Below are positions 9,935 to 19,010 of a stretch of 43,669 nt of DNA, in pieces. Both the position numbers and the translations under genes were made by a program. The stretch comes from Methylotenera sp. (lineage in GTDB: Bacteria > Pseudomonadota > Gammaproteobacteria > Burkholderiales > Methylophilaceae), in the NCBI GenBank assembly GCA_020622105.1, contig JAHRYP010000021.1, forward strand, positions 1-43,669, read 5' to 3'. Numbering within the stretch: the first letter of the stretch is position 1; each line of letters opens with the position of its first letter. The notes under the pieces are model-generated. The model did no database searches. It saw only the letters and a program-made list of their open reading frames with translations, and was not told the origin of the DNA.

Positions 9935-10252
9935 GCCGTTATCATCGAGCAGGCTGGATAGCTGTGTTTTCTTACGCAACGATTGTCTGTCATTCAAACG
10001 TTTCTGGGCTGGTGCAGGCAAGTCAGTAAAACGTATCATGTTGCGTTCAATCAGCAATGTGATTAAGTCTTCCAGCACGCGCGCCAGGTGGATATCGCTT
10101 TCACGGAAAGGATCACTTTTTGCCAGTGACTTTTCTAAAAAATCCAAATACTCTTTTGAGTTGTCTTCTACCAAAATCCAGCCCGCACCCAGATTCTCAG
10201 TTGCGCTTACAGCAACCACTTCACTTTGGGCGTTCTTAAGTACATAAGCCAT
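9923..10252 (-). CDS. Small conserved protein of unknown function downstream of mnmA
   Basis: 109 residues with no signal peptide or membrane segment. The most conserved-looking part is RVLEDLITLLIERNMIRFTDLPAPAQKRLNDRQSLR with its MIRFTDLP core, which I recall from small proteobacterial proteins that are sometimes labelled tryptophan synthase subunit beta; that label has no support in this sequence. The first 30 residues look like a small beta structure (MAYVLKNAQSEVVAVSATE). It is 26 bases downstream of mnmA on the same strand and is probably the last gene of nudJ-mnmA. Function unknown. Confidence 0.75.
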   Translation of the reverse strand: MAYVLKNAQSEVVAVSATENLGAGWILVEDNSKEYLDFLEKSLAKSDPFRESDIHLARVLEDLITLLIERNMIRFTDLPAPAQKRLNDRQSLRKKTQLSSLLDDNGHIA

Positions 10253-10278
10253 AATTACCTCAATTGTCAGTGATGGTT

Positions 10279-11388
10279 TTAAATGGCGCCGGTAATGATG
10301 CCACCGCCTAAACAGACATTGCTTTCATAGACGACAGCAGATTGGCCGGGTGTGATAGCCCACTGCTTCTGCCCGAATTTGATCGTAACTTCTTCCATGC
10401 TGATAGCATCAATCTCGCAAGGTGCATCCGGCTGGCGGTAACGTGTTTTTGCTGCGTAGACCCAGTTGGTTCTCGGATCCTCTTCGCTAATCCAATGCAA
10501 CTGACCGGCTTTCAAGCCATCGTTAAGCAGCAGCGGGTGTTCGTGGCCTTGCACAACAATCAGTTCGTTCTTTTCCATGTCTTTAGCTGCGACAAACCAT
10601 GGCTCACCGTTGCTTTCGCGACTGCCGCCGATTTTTAAGCCCTGACGCTGCCCCAGTGTGTAGTACATCAAGCCTTCATGGCGGCCAACGATTTTGCCTT
10701 CAGGGGTTTTCATATCGCCTGGCTCGCGTGGCAGATACCGGCTCAGAAATTCCTGAAACGGCCGTTCGCCGATAAAGCAAATGCCGGTGGAGTCTTTTTT
10801 CTCGGCATTAATCAGGCCGGCTGCGCGCGCGATTTCACGCACTTCGCGCTTAAGGTAGGTGCCAAGCGGGAATAGTGTTTTTGAAAGCTGTACCTGATTG
10901 AGGCGATAAAGAAAATAGCTCTGGTCTTTACTGCCGTCATCAGCTTTCAGCAGCTGATATTTTCCCGGCTGTAATGGATTTTCACGCACTTGCGCGTAGT
11001 GGCCGGTAGCGATCAGGTCTGCGCCCATGCCCATGGCGTGATCGAGAAATGCCTTGAATTTGATTTCGGCATTACACAGAATGTCCGGGTTCGGTGTGCG
11101 GCCAGCTTGATATTCGCTTAAAAAGTTGGCGAATACGCGGTCTTTGTATTCGGCACTGAAGTTAACCGCTTCAATATCAATACCGATTTTATCGGCTACG
11201 GATACCGCATCAATCAGATCTTGTTTGCTCGAGCAATATTCATCGGTGTCATCATCTTCCCAGTTCTTCATGAACAGGCCAGTGACTTCATAACCCTGCT
11301 GTTTTAAAAGTAGTGCAGTAACAGAGGAATCTACACCGCCGGAGAGACCGACAACGATTTTTTTCTTTTGTGATTTATTCAGGTTCAT
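10279..11388 (-). CDS. mnmA: tRNA-specific 2-thiouridylase MnmA
   Basis: 369 residues, full length. MnmA makes 2-thiouridine at position 34 of tRNA-Lys, -Glu and -Gln, using sulfur relayed through the Tus system. The ATP-binding PP-loop [10 protein letters not shown] is at residues 14-23. The two catalytic cysteines are visible as Cys105 in [11 protein letters not shown] and Cys204 in [12 protein letters not shown]. The central tRNA-binding region and a C-terminal beta-barrel ending [12 protein letters not shown] complete the family layout. The gene lies 11 bases after the NudJ-like gene, the same order as nudJ-mnmA in enterobacteria. Confidence 0.97.
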   Translation of the reverse strand: MNLNKSQKKKIVVGLSGGVDSSVTALLLKQQGYEVTGLFMKNWEDDDTDEYCSSKQDLIDAVSVADKIGIDIEAVNFSAEYKDRVFANFLSEYQAGRTPNPDILCNAEIKFKAFLDHAMGMGADLIATGHYAQVRENPLQPGKYQLLKADDGSKDQSYFLYRLNQVQLSKTLFPLGTYLKREVREIARAAGLINAEKKDSTGICFIGERPFQEFLSRYLPREPGDMKTPEGKIVGRHEGLMYYTLGQRQGLKIGGSRESNGEPWFVAAKDMEKNELIVVQGHEHPLLLNDGLKAGQLHWISEEDPRTNWVYAAKTRYRQPDAPCEIDAISMEEVTIKFGQKQWAITPGQSAVVYESNVCLGGGIITGAI

Positions 11389-11399
11389 AGGTGTTTATT

Positions 11400-11843
11400 T
11401 TATAAATGCGTAACAACAGATAGTGGGTAACGTTGACCACGTAAATAATCTTCGATGCAGGTGATAACTTGTGGGCTGCGCATGAGATTGGCATTGCTGC
11501 GAATCTCGTCTGCTGTCATCCATACAGCACGGATAATGCCATCGTCCAGCGCGAGCAGTGGCTGGTGATTGCTCACCTTGCCAATATAGGCAAATCGCAG
11601 ATAGGTTGTCTGGTTATGTTCATGCTTCCAGTGATAAATGCCCAGTAATTCGGTCGGTTCAAACCTATAGGCAGTTTCTTCCAGTGTTTCGCGGATGACA
11701 GCTTCCAGAATCGTTTCATTATCTTCCAGATGGCCAGCCGGCTGGTTAAAGCGATTGCCACGATCGGTTTCTTCTTCTACCAGTAAGAATTTGCCGTTTT
11801 CTTCAACGATTGCGGCGACAGTGGCATGTGGCTTCCATTGCAT
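11400..11843 (-). CDS. nudJ: Nudix hydrolase, NudJ-like phosphatase
   Basis: 147 residues, a single Nudix domain. The Nudix box is at about residues 36-58 (GHLEDNETILEAVIRETLEE), preceded by RFNQPAG. NudJ of E. coli hydrolyses nucleoside di- and triphosphates and thiamine pyrophosphate. The assignment rests on the family start (MQWKPHATVAAIVEENGKFL), on segments such as LLGIYHW, and on the position directly upstream of mnmA, as in E. coli. Substrate preference cannot be read from the sequence. Confidence 0.88.
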   Translation of the reverse strand: MQWKPHATVAAIVEENGKFLLVEEETDRGNRFNQPAGHLEDNETILEAVIRETLEETAYRFEPTELLGIYHWKHEHNQTTYLRFAYIGKVSNHQPLLALDDGIIRAVWMTADEIRSNANLMRSPQVITCIEDYLRGQRYPLSVVTHL

Positions 11844-11931
11844 GATAAATATCTTGTGTTTAAGTTATATGTATTTTACCCGATGCAACAATATTCGCGT
11901 GTTTTGATTTTTGTTATCCGTTTGAAAGATA

Positions 11932-12567
11932 TCAGGCGAAGAGTTTAGGAAACAGTCCGCTGAGTCCGTGGGCGATAAATTCTACAGACATGGCGGCCAG
12001 AATCAGGCCCATGATGCGCGTTACGATGTTAATACCAATCTTGCCCAGCTTGTTTGCGATGGCAACCGCCAGTGTTAATACCAGCCAGATAATGAGACAT
12101 ACTGCCAAAATCGGAATGGTTAATGAAAGATGGCCAGTAAAGCTGCTGTTTTGCTGGGCTGCAATAATCATATTACTGATAGAGCCGGGGCCTGCCAGCA
12201 GCGGAATGCTGAGCGGAACGATTGCAATCACCTCTTTTTCTGCCAGCGAGTCTCTTTCTTCCAAAGTCTGATGTGCGGCGCTTTGCTTGGCATGCATCAT
12301 CGAAATGGCGATCAGCATTAGTAATATGCCGCCGCCAACCTGAAATGACGGAATAGATACGCCGAAGAAATCGAGCACCTGGTCGCCAATAAATGCAGCA
12401 ATAGTCAGTACAATAAATACCGTAAATGCAGCGGTTTTAGCAGTTCTGGCACGCTCCTGATTGCTCCAGCCGCTAGTCGCACTGATAAATACAGGAACAC
12501 TGCCGATAGGGTTTACAATCGCAAACAGCGCGATGCCAATTTTTAAGAGCGCAGGCCAGTCAATCAT
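11932..12567 (-). CDS. MarC/YhgN-family integral membrane protein
   Basis: 211 residues, nearly all hydrophobic, with about six predicted membrane helices. Family hallmarks are FAIVNPIGSVPVFISAT near the N-terminus and the PLSIPLLAGPGSISNMI motif in the middle. MarC proteins were once linked to multiple antibiotic resistance, but later work did not support this and the function remains unknown. It has a good ribosome binding site (AAAGG with suitable spacing on the minus strand). It is on the same strand as nudJ, 88 bases upstream, and divergent from maf. Confidence 0.9.
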   Translation of the reverse strand: MIDWPALLKIGIALFAIVNPIGSVPVFISATSGWSNQERARTAKTAAFTVFIVLTIAAFIGDQVLDFFGVSIPSFQVGGGILLMLIAISMMHAKQSAAHQTLEERDSLAEKEVIAIVPLSIPLLAGPGSISNMIIAAQQNSSFTGHLSLTIPILAVCLIIWLVLTLAVAIANKLGKIGINIVTRIMGLILAAMSVEFIAHGLSGLFPKLFA

Positions 12568-12651
12568 ATAAGTTACCTTTTTAACCCTTTTTGATCAGAG
12601 CAAATATATTTAATCTTTGTTAATTTAGAGATAGTAAATTAAAGTACGAAC

Positions 12652-13254
12652 ATGCGTAACAATTTTGAACAACATCCTACACTCTACCTTGCTTCACGCA
12701 GCCCGCGACGCGTTGAGCTACTGAAGCAGATTGGTATCGATTGCATCACACATCCTGCTGATATTGATGAAACGCAACTGTTAAACGAACTGCCTGAGCA
12801 CTATGTGGCAAGGCTTGCCAGAGAAAAGGCCGAGGCGTGCCTGCTTGGTTTGTCAGCCGAGCAGCGATCGAGGCCGGTTCTGGCGGCAGATACTACCGTT
12901 GCTCTGGCTGACAAAGTGCTTGGTAAGCCGGAGAATGATAATGATGCACGCCAGATGCTGGCGGAATTATCCGGCAGCACGCACCTGGTACATACAGCAG
13001 TAGCTCTCGCTTTTATGAACAAAATAGAAGTGGTTTTGTCCACAACTACAGTAGAAATGATAGGGTTTTCAGAGCAGCAGATTGAGTATTACATTGCATC
13101 CGGCGAACATCATGACAAAGCTGGCAGCTATGGCATACAGGGATTGGCCGGGGCGTGGATTAAAAAGATTGAAGGTAGCTATACCGGCGTGATGGGCTTG
13201 CCGATATGTGAAACGGCAGAGCTGTTAAGAAAGCACCATATTATTCATATATAA
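12652..13254 (+). CDS. maf: Maf-family nucleoside triphosphate pyrophosphatase
   Basis: 200 residues, full length. Maf proteins hydrolyse dTTP/UTP or modified nucleotides to the monophosphate and PPi, so acting in house-cleaning and cell-division control. The signature LASRSPRRVELLKQIG is at residues 13-28. VLAADTTVAL contains the catalytic Asp, and DKAGSYGIQGLAGAWIKKIEGSYTG is the conserved C-terminal block. The SRSPRR and DKAGSYGIQG forms fit the YhdE (dTTPase/UTPase) subgroup. It lies directly upstream of rng, a very common arrangement in proteobacteria. Confidence 0.94.
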   Translation: MRNNFEQHPTLYLASRSPRRVELLKQIGIDCITHPADIDETQLLNELPEHYVARLAREKAEACLLGLSAEQRSRPVLAADTTVALADKVLGKPENDNDARQMLAELSGSTHLVHTAVALAFMNKIEVVLSTTTVEMIGFSEQQIEYYIASGEHHDKAGSYGIQGLAGAWIKKIEGSYTGVMGLPICETAELLRKHHIIHI

Positions 13255-13306
13255 AATTGTTCACATGTTTTAAGTGTGTAAAAAAATAATAATCAGAGAG
13301 TATAAA

Positions 13307-14758
13307 TTGAGCGAAGAGATATTAATTAACGTTACCCCGCAGGAAACGCGCATTGCCATGATGGAAAATGGTGTGGTGCAGGAGTTGCAGATTGAACGCA
13401 GCTCATCGTTAGGTCTGGTCGGAAATGTGTATCGCGGTGTCATTTGCCGTGTATTGCCGGGCATGCAATCAGCCTTTGTGGAAGTCGGCTTGCAGCGTGC
13501 TGCATTTCTGCATGCGGGTGATGTGATTGAATGTGGTGTTTCTGAAGGGCAAAGGCCGATTCAGGAAGTGCTACATGAAGGGCAGTCTCTGATGGTGCAG
13601 GTCATCAAGGAACCGATTGGTACCAAAGGGGCGCGCCTGACTACACAGATCAGTATTGCTGGACGCTTTTTAGTCTACCTGCCACAGCAAGATCACATTG
13701 GAGTATCGCAACGAATCGAGCTTGAAACGGAGCGAGAGTCGTTAAAAGCACGTCTGCTGGGTTTGCTTCCTGAGCAGCACAAAGGCGGCTATATCATCAG
13801 AACGATGTCAGAAACCGCGACGGATGATGAGTTGCTGGCAGATATCGATTATTTAACAAAAACCTGGAAACATATTCAGGAAAAAAGCATCACAGTGCCT
13901 GAGCGCACGCTGATTTTTCAGGATCTGAATTTACCGATGCGCGTTCTACGTGACGTCATGTGTGATAACACCGAGGTGGTGCGCGTAGACTCAAGTGAGA
14001 CTTATCAAAAGCTGGTGGATTTCGCCAACCTGTACGCAATTACAGCCTTGGATAAACTGGTGCATTATCAGGGTGAGCGCCCACTTTTTGATTTGTACAA
14101 TATTGAACAGGAAATAGAAAAGGCCATGTCGCGCAAGGTTGAGCTGAAATCTGGCGGTTATCTGATATTCGACCAGACGGAAGCTTTAACAACGGTCGAT
14201 GTGAATACCGGCAGTTTTGTCAGCGGCAAGAATTTGTCGGATACCATCTTTAAAACCAATCTTGAGGCTGCACAAACGATTGCCCGGCAGTTACGGCTCA
14301 GAAATCTGGGCGGTATCATTATTATTGATTTTATCGATATGGATGAAGATACGCAGCGTGAAGCCGTGCTGGAAGAACTGGAAAAAGAGGTGGCGCGTGA
14401 CCGTGCGCGTACCGGGGTCAACGGTTTTACGCCGCTTGGACTAGTGGAAATGACGCGTAAACGTACCCGCGAGAGTCTGGCACATATATTGTGTGAGCCT
14501 TGCCCTTGCTGCAAGGGGCGCGGCGAGTTGAAGACTGCGCAGACAGTGTGTTATGAAATCCTGCGCGAATTGTTGCGCGAAGCGCGCCAGTTCAATGCGC
14601 GCGAGCTGCGTGTACTGGCGGCGCCTAAGGTGATTGATATGCTGTCAGATGAAGAGTCACAAAGCTTGGCAAATTTATCGGACTTCATAGCCAAACCGAT
14701 TTCGCTACAGGTAGAGGCTAGTTATGGTCAGGAATCATTCGATATTATCTTGATGTAG
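13307..14758 (+). CDS. rng: Ribonuclease G
   Basis: 483 residues from a TTG start at 13307, preceded by AGAGAG at 13295-13300. The reading frame is open to a GTG at 13274, but the product then carries an extra lysine/isoleucine-rich leader, whereas the family begins (M)SEEILINVTPQETRIA, exactly at this TTG. RNase G is the single-strand-specific endonuclease that matures the 16S rRNA 5' end and degrades some mRNAs. It has an N-terminal S1 domain (VGNVYRGVICRVLPGMQSAFVEVG), a catalytic DNase I-like domain with TTVDVNTGSFVSGKNLSDT and IIIDFIDMD, and the CEPCPCCKGRG zinc-link motif. It lacks the long C-terminal scaffold of RNase E. Confidence 0.95.
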   Translation: MSEEILINVTPQETRIAMMENGVVQELQIERSSSLGLVGNVYRGVICRVLPGMQSAFVEVGLQRAAFLHAGDVIECGVSEGQRPIQEVLHEGQSLMVQVIKEPIGTKGARLTTQISIAGRFLVYLPQQDHIGVSQRIELETERESLKARLLGLLPEQHKGGYIIRTMSETATDDELLADIDYLTKTWKHIQEKSITVPERTLIFQDLNLPMRVLRDVMCDNTEVVRVDSSETYQKLVDFANLYAITALDKLVHYQGERPLFDLYNIEQEIEKAMSRKVELKSGGYLIFDQTEALTTVDVNTGSFVSGKNLSDTIFKTNLEAAQTIARQLRLRNLGGIIIIDFIDMDEDTQREAVLEELEKEVARDRARTGVNGFTPLGLVEMTRKRTRESLAHILCEPCPCCKGRGELKTAQTVCYEILRELLREARQFNARELRVLAAPKVIDMLSDEESQSLANLSDFIAKPISLQVEASYGQESFDIILM

Positions 14759-14931
14759 TTTGAAAGGGTTTTGCAAACCTATCGCTATGAGTTGTGCCAG
14801 TACGAATGTAGCTTTGTAGCTTAGTCAGCTTTTTACGGCCGGAAATTTATCTGTCCAGATTGAGCGACGTTTATGCGAGACATGGCAGGGCTCCATAATT
14901 TGATGCGCCAGAGATGTAGAAACTACCAAAA

Positions 14932-14968
14932 TAAGAAACGCCCGATGAGCCTCATCGAGCGTTTCTTA
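14932..14968. terminator. Strong bidirectional terminator between rng and the sugar dehydrogenase pseudogene
   Basis: A near-perfect long hairpin: TAAGAAACGC (14932-14941) pairs with GCGTTTCTTA (14959-14968), and inside it CGATGAG pairs with CTCATCG, with one mismatch between the two stem sections. It lies between convergent genes. The 170 bases between the rng stop and this hairpin hold no convincing gene. Confidence 0.85.
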
Positions 14969-15024
14969 ATCAACTTGAAGCCGTATAAAAACCTGCTACA
15001 TTACTTTAGGCTCAGACACTTAAG

Positions 15025-16977
15025 TTACTTGATTGGTAATGAAACCAATTGCCCAGCTTTCATATCAGGCATCAGAATATATTTACCATCGACTGATAGT
15101 GAAATATCTGCTGCTGATTGGTGACCTTCTGTAATGAGCTGAGGTGTTGCTTTAGGCTCACTTAATTGCCAAACCTTGCCGTTTGCCCAGTCGCTGATAT
15201 AAAGCGTGCCATTCGTGTCTCGGATTAATCCATCTGCACCGCCAAAACCACTGTTAAGCAAAATCACTTTTGATTTTGGTTTATCTGAAACGCCATCAAA
15301 GGTTACTTGAAACAATTTTCCGTTACCAAAATCAGCTACCAGCAGTTTATTGGGGCCATCCATCAACAAGCCATTCGGACGTTTGATGCCAGATTTATCG
15401 CCGATGATTTTAATTACTTTACCGGCAGGCGTGATTTTGTAGATTCCCGCAAGCTTGCCATTATCGTCACCGCTATCTGACACATACACATTACCTAAGC
15501 CATCAATTTCAATATCATTCAGAAAGACTGGCGTGTTTTGAAAATCAGTAGATTTCGCAATGATCGTTTTTTTACCATCAAGATCGATACGCACAACCTG
15601 ATTTACATCGGCTACATATAGTTGGTTGTTGAATAGATCTATGCCTTTGGGGTCATTCAATCCATCCGCCAAAGTCTTGGTTGTGCCGTCTGCATTCAGC
15701 ACAGTTACTTTGCCATCGCCATTCTTACCAAAGCCGCCAATTTCCGTGATGAAAATGCGGCCGTCTGGATGAGAAATGGACGATTCTGGCATTTGTAAAC
15801 CAGTCAATACCTTAGGCGCAACGCCTGATGACTTAACTGCAGGCGAGGATGATTGCTCACCATAACTTACACGGTAAATGATGTCATTATAGTCATCTGA
15901 TACTAATAACGAGCCATCTGGAAGTTGAAGTACATCCGTAGGGCGACCCCATATTTCACCATTATTCAGCCAACCATCAATAAATACTTCGCTGTTTTTT
16001 ACTTGATGATTCTCATCAAAAGTGACGCGCATTAACTGGTAGCCAACCGGTTTGGAACGATTCCATGAACCATGCTGGGCAACGATGGCATTGTTTTGAT
16101 ACTCAGTAGGAAACTGTTTACCTGTATAGAACTTAAAACCTAAATTAGCACTATGCGCCTGAAATTCAGCAGCCGGGTAAGCGACATCCTTAGGGGTGGT
16201 TTTATCTTTCCATTCAGCCTGGCGAGCCTTGCCGCCAGCATAGAATGGGAAACCAAAATGCATATCTTTTCTAGGTGCAGCATTCAATTCGTCATGAGGA
16301 ATATCATCCCCCATCATGTCTACACCATTGTCAGTAAAGTGCAGGGTGTTAGTGCCAGGCTGAAAATCCATACCAACCGAGTTACGCACACCTTTGGCGT
16401 AGGTTTCCACATTGCTGCCATCAGGATTCATTCGAATGATGCTTGCTTCGATGCCTTGAGGATCACAAATGTTGCACGGTGCGCCGATTGTTACATAAAG
16501 CTTGTTATCAGGGCCAAAAGTTATATAACGCCAGCCATGATGGTCTTTATCTGGAAGCTTGTCATAGATAACTTCGCGCATTTTGTTGAAAGGCAGATTC
16601 AAGTCAAAGTCAGGTGCAGCATAGCGTGTAATGCGGTTTTGTTCTGCAACATATAAATTGCCGTTGTACATAGCGACACCGTTGGCAACTTTGAGGTCAT
16701 CCATCATGGTGACAACTTTGTCTGCCTGCGATCTTTATTCTTATCAACAACAGCATAAACCTTGTTTCCACGCGTACCTACATATGTTGCCATTCGTTCC
16801 AAGTGCCATCTGTCTAGCGCCAGGCACTTCGGCATAAATCTCCACCTTGAAGCCCGGCGGCATACGTAGTTTACTTAAATTGTTTTCTACTTCAGCTATT
16901 CCAGCAACACTGGAATTTGCATGTAACCCTAACGTTGCAACAATTAGCAAATGCATTACTTTGTATCTGGTTTGCAT
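15025..16977 (-). pseudogene. Sorbosone-dehydrogenase-like PQQ sugar dehydrogenase, broken by two frameshifts
   Basis: A periplasmic beta-propeller dehydrogenase of about 650 residues if intact. It starts at 16977 after AAGAGATC, with a signal peptide (HLLIVATLGLHANSSVAG). The first frame runs to a stop at 16744. The family continuation YVGTRGNKVYAVVDKNKDR is read in a second frame at about 16780-16726, and the rest, from ADKVVTMMDD to the end at 15025, in a third. The changes look like loss of two bases in an ATATAT tract near 16780-16787 and one base near 16724-16730, so the total loss is three. The main part has family features (NRITRYA, CNICDPQG, GVRNSVGMDFQPGT, HDELNAAP, HGSWNRSKPVGYQ) and then a second NHL/SMP-30-like propeller. 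Pseudogene or sequencing error cannot be separated here. Confidence 0.85.
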
Positions 16978-17062
16978 AATGATCTCTTTTTAAAATGAAT
17001 GATTTATTCCAATACCGCATTACATAAGTACTGGTGTTTTTAACTTGCTATGAGTTTAGTTT

Positions 17063-17109
17063 TTAGGCCTTAAGAATAAAATGCCTAAAGTTCTTTATAT
17101 ATTGCCTAA
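17063..17109. promoter_or_regulatory. Candidate AraC-type operator: repeated GCCTAA sites
   Basis: The space between the divergent araC-type gene and the sugar dehydrogenase holds GCCTAA at 17083-17088 and again at 17104-17109, 21 bases apart, two helical turns on the same face. An inverted copy TTAGGC lies at 17063-17068. Direct half-sites about 21 bp apart are the usual layout of AraC-family operators. Binding is inferred from spacing and position only. Confidence 0.4.
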
Positions 17110-17189
17110 TCCTATTTTTACGTAGACATTAAATACAAAATAAAGCTTAATATATTGCATATTTATTAAGTTATTAAATGGAATAAACC

Positions 17190-18116
17190 ATGTCTCGCCA
17201 GCAGTCCATGATTGATTTGTTACTGAAACTTGCCCCGAATGAGGGGTATACATTATCTATATTGAATGGTGTGAAGCTGATGCGCGCCAATAGATATATG
17301 GCAAGAATGCCTGTTCTATACGAACCTAGTATTGTCGTTGTATTACAAGGTAAAAAAATTGACTATCTTGGTGAACAGGTTTTTCAGTATGACCCTCAAC
17401 AATTTTTAGTGTTGTCATTGCCGCTTCCTTTTGAAAGCGAGACTTTTGGAACCGCGGAAGAGCCTATGCTCGCAATTTCTATCCGCATTGACCTTGCTGT
17501 TGCTGCTGAATTGGTGTTGTCGTTGGATGCTAATAATTCACAATCCGGATTGCCGCAATTAAGTATGGTTTCTACCGCAATGGATGATCAATTATCGGAT
17601 GCGGTTTTAAGGTTGCTCCAAGTGCTTACATCACACCAAGAATCTGAAATATTAGGTGCATCGATTATGCGTGAAATTCATTATCGGGTACTTACCGGGC
17701 AACAAGGCTCTGCCATTCGAGAGGCGTTAACACATCAAAGTCATTTCAGTAAGATAGGCAAAGCCTTAAAACGTATACATAGTGATTTTGCAAATGACTT
17801 GGATGTATCAATTTTGGCCGAATATGCCAATATGAGCGTCGCGGCATTTCATGCCAACTTTAAAGCATTGACCGGTACTTCTCCCATGCAGTATCTCAAA
17901 ACAACACGCCTGCATAAAGCTCGGCTTCATATGTTGCAAGACAGGATGAGTGCATCAACAGCGTCCAGAAAAGTCGGATACGAAAGTATCTCCCAATTCA
18001 GCAGGGAATTTAAACGCCTCTTTGGACGAACTCCCATGAGCGAAGTGGCTGAAATGAAGCATTTATTAATTGAAATGCCACCTGAGTTTTCAACCAAATA
18101 CATTACTGTGAATTAG
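17190..18116 (+). CDS. AraC-family transcriptional regulator, YqhC-like
   Basis: 308 residues. Residues 20-170 match the AraC N-terminal type II domain (VLYEPSIVVVLQGKK, then FLVLSLPLPFESET and PMLAISIRID), as in E. coli YqhC, an aldehyde-responsive activator. Residues 195-290 hold the double helix-turn-helix: LDVSILAEYANMSVAAFHANFK, then the second helix-turn-helix in ASRKVGYESISQFSREFKRLFG. GGAAT six bases upstream of the ATG supports the start. It is divergent from the broken sugar dehydrogenase and so may regulate it, a guess from position supported by repeats between the genes. Inducer unknown. Confidence 0.92.
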   Translation: MSRQQSMIDLLLKLAPNEGYTLSILNGVKLMRANRYMARMPVLYEPSIVVVLQGKKIDYLGEQVFQYDPQQFLVLSLPLPFESETFGTAEEPMLAISIRIDLAVAAELVLSLDANNSQSGLPQLSMVSTAMDDQLSDAVLRLLQVLTSHQESEILGASIMREIHYRVLTGQQGSAIREALTHQSHFSKIGKALKRIHSDFANDLDVSILAEYANMSVAAFHANFKALTGTSPMQYLKTTRLHKARLHMLQDRMSASTASRKVGYESISQFSREFKRLFGRTPMSEVAEMKHLLIEMPPEFSTKYITVN

Positions 18117-18448
18117 AGTAAGTCGAATGTCAGATATAGCGGTATTTGCAGTGAGATGAAAAATCTACTAACTTTCGTCCTTGATAATTCAATTTATAAC
18201 GTGTAAGCAGTATAAATCTGCCATTCCATTTTTGATGAGTTGATCTTTTACACCGATTAAAACAAACGCTTAAATTCCATTAAATAATGATTACATGTTT
18301 TATTAGCTCAAACGTAATGCATTTGTAATCACAGATAGCGCTTGGGTACAGTTTTAGACAATGCTAACGTTTAGTACAAAGTACGTATAGCAAGAATTGA
18401 TGTACTAGAAAAGCAGCAGCCGTGGGCAAAAGTCAAAAAGCCACCAAA
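18117..18448. other. 332-base AT-rich gap without a recognisable gene
   Basis: Between the convergent AraC-type regulator and the DUF202 gene I see no coding frame of useful length and no hairpin followed by a T-run. One loose inverted repeat (TAGTACA near 18373, TGTACTA near 18403) is too widely spaced to be a terminator. Confidence 0.6.
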
Positions 18449-18820
18449 CTAAGCCAAAACAAGATAAGCCGCCAGTAACAGCCCAACAAATGCTATTGAC
18501 AGGCTTAATAACGATCCTAACCAGCGAATAGCTAATTCAGGTACATCTTGCGGGGGTAATGTGCGCACATAAATATGATGGTTGTACTGCGCACCTAGCG
18601 TAATGACAACACCGATGATTACCAATGCAATACCAAATACATTGGAAAAGTCATTGTTTTGGTGTACGTAGTTTTTATCTGCACCGGTTGCGGTTAGCAA
18701 GGTTAGAAATAAACCAAATTTGGCGACAACAAACCCAAGTGCCATGACGGTGATACCGGATCTTACCCATGCCAGTAATGTGCGTTCGGCTGCAAAAAAT
18801 ACGCGTGGATCAGAACTCAT
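18449..18820 (-). CDS. DUF202 (YidH-family) inner membrane protein
   Basis: 123 residues with three predicted membrane helices. The defining DUF202 segment is at the start: SDPRVFFAAERTLLAWVRSGI. Helices follow at about residues 22-45, 58-80 and 98-120. The function of the family is unknown. AAAAGGACAT upstream of the ATG gives a reasonable ribosome binding site. It is on the same strand as the persulfide dioxygenase but about 190 bases downstream, so co-transcription is uncertain. Confidence 0.88.
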   Translation of the reverse strand: MSSDPRVFFAAERTLLAWVRSGITVMALGFVVAKFGLFLTLLTATGADKNYVHQNNDFSNVFGIALVIIGVVITLGAQYNHHIYVRTLPPQDVPELAIRWLGSLLSLSIAFVGLLLAAYLVLA

Positions 18821-19010
18821 GTGATGTCCTTTTAAGAAATATATCTATATTGGTTTTTTACTGGGTTTTGCGCAATTATACCGATAAGCTAACAGTATCT
18901 ATTATGACCAGCTCCCTTACATATATCGGCTACGTATTCTAATTACGCTTGTATTCTTAAGCCGGAGAACGCTGCTATAACTTTTACTTATATCAAAAGG
19001 TTCACCAGCT

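Noticed and set aside
14873-15124. 83-codon plus-strand frame after rng
   Set aside because: It reads through the long terminator hairpin and into the antisense of the dehydrogenase gene; no conserved features.
16153-16656. 167-codon plus-strand frame
   Set aside because: Antisense to the well-conserved part of the sugar dehydrogenase.
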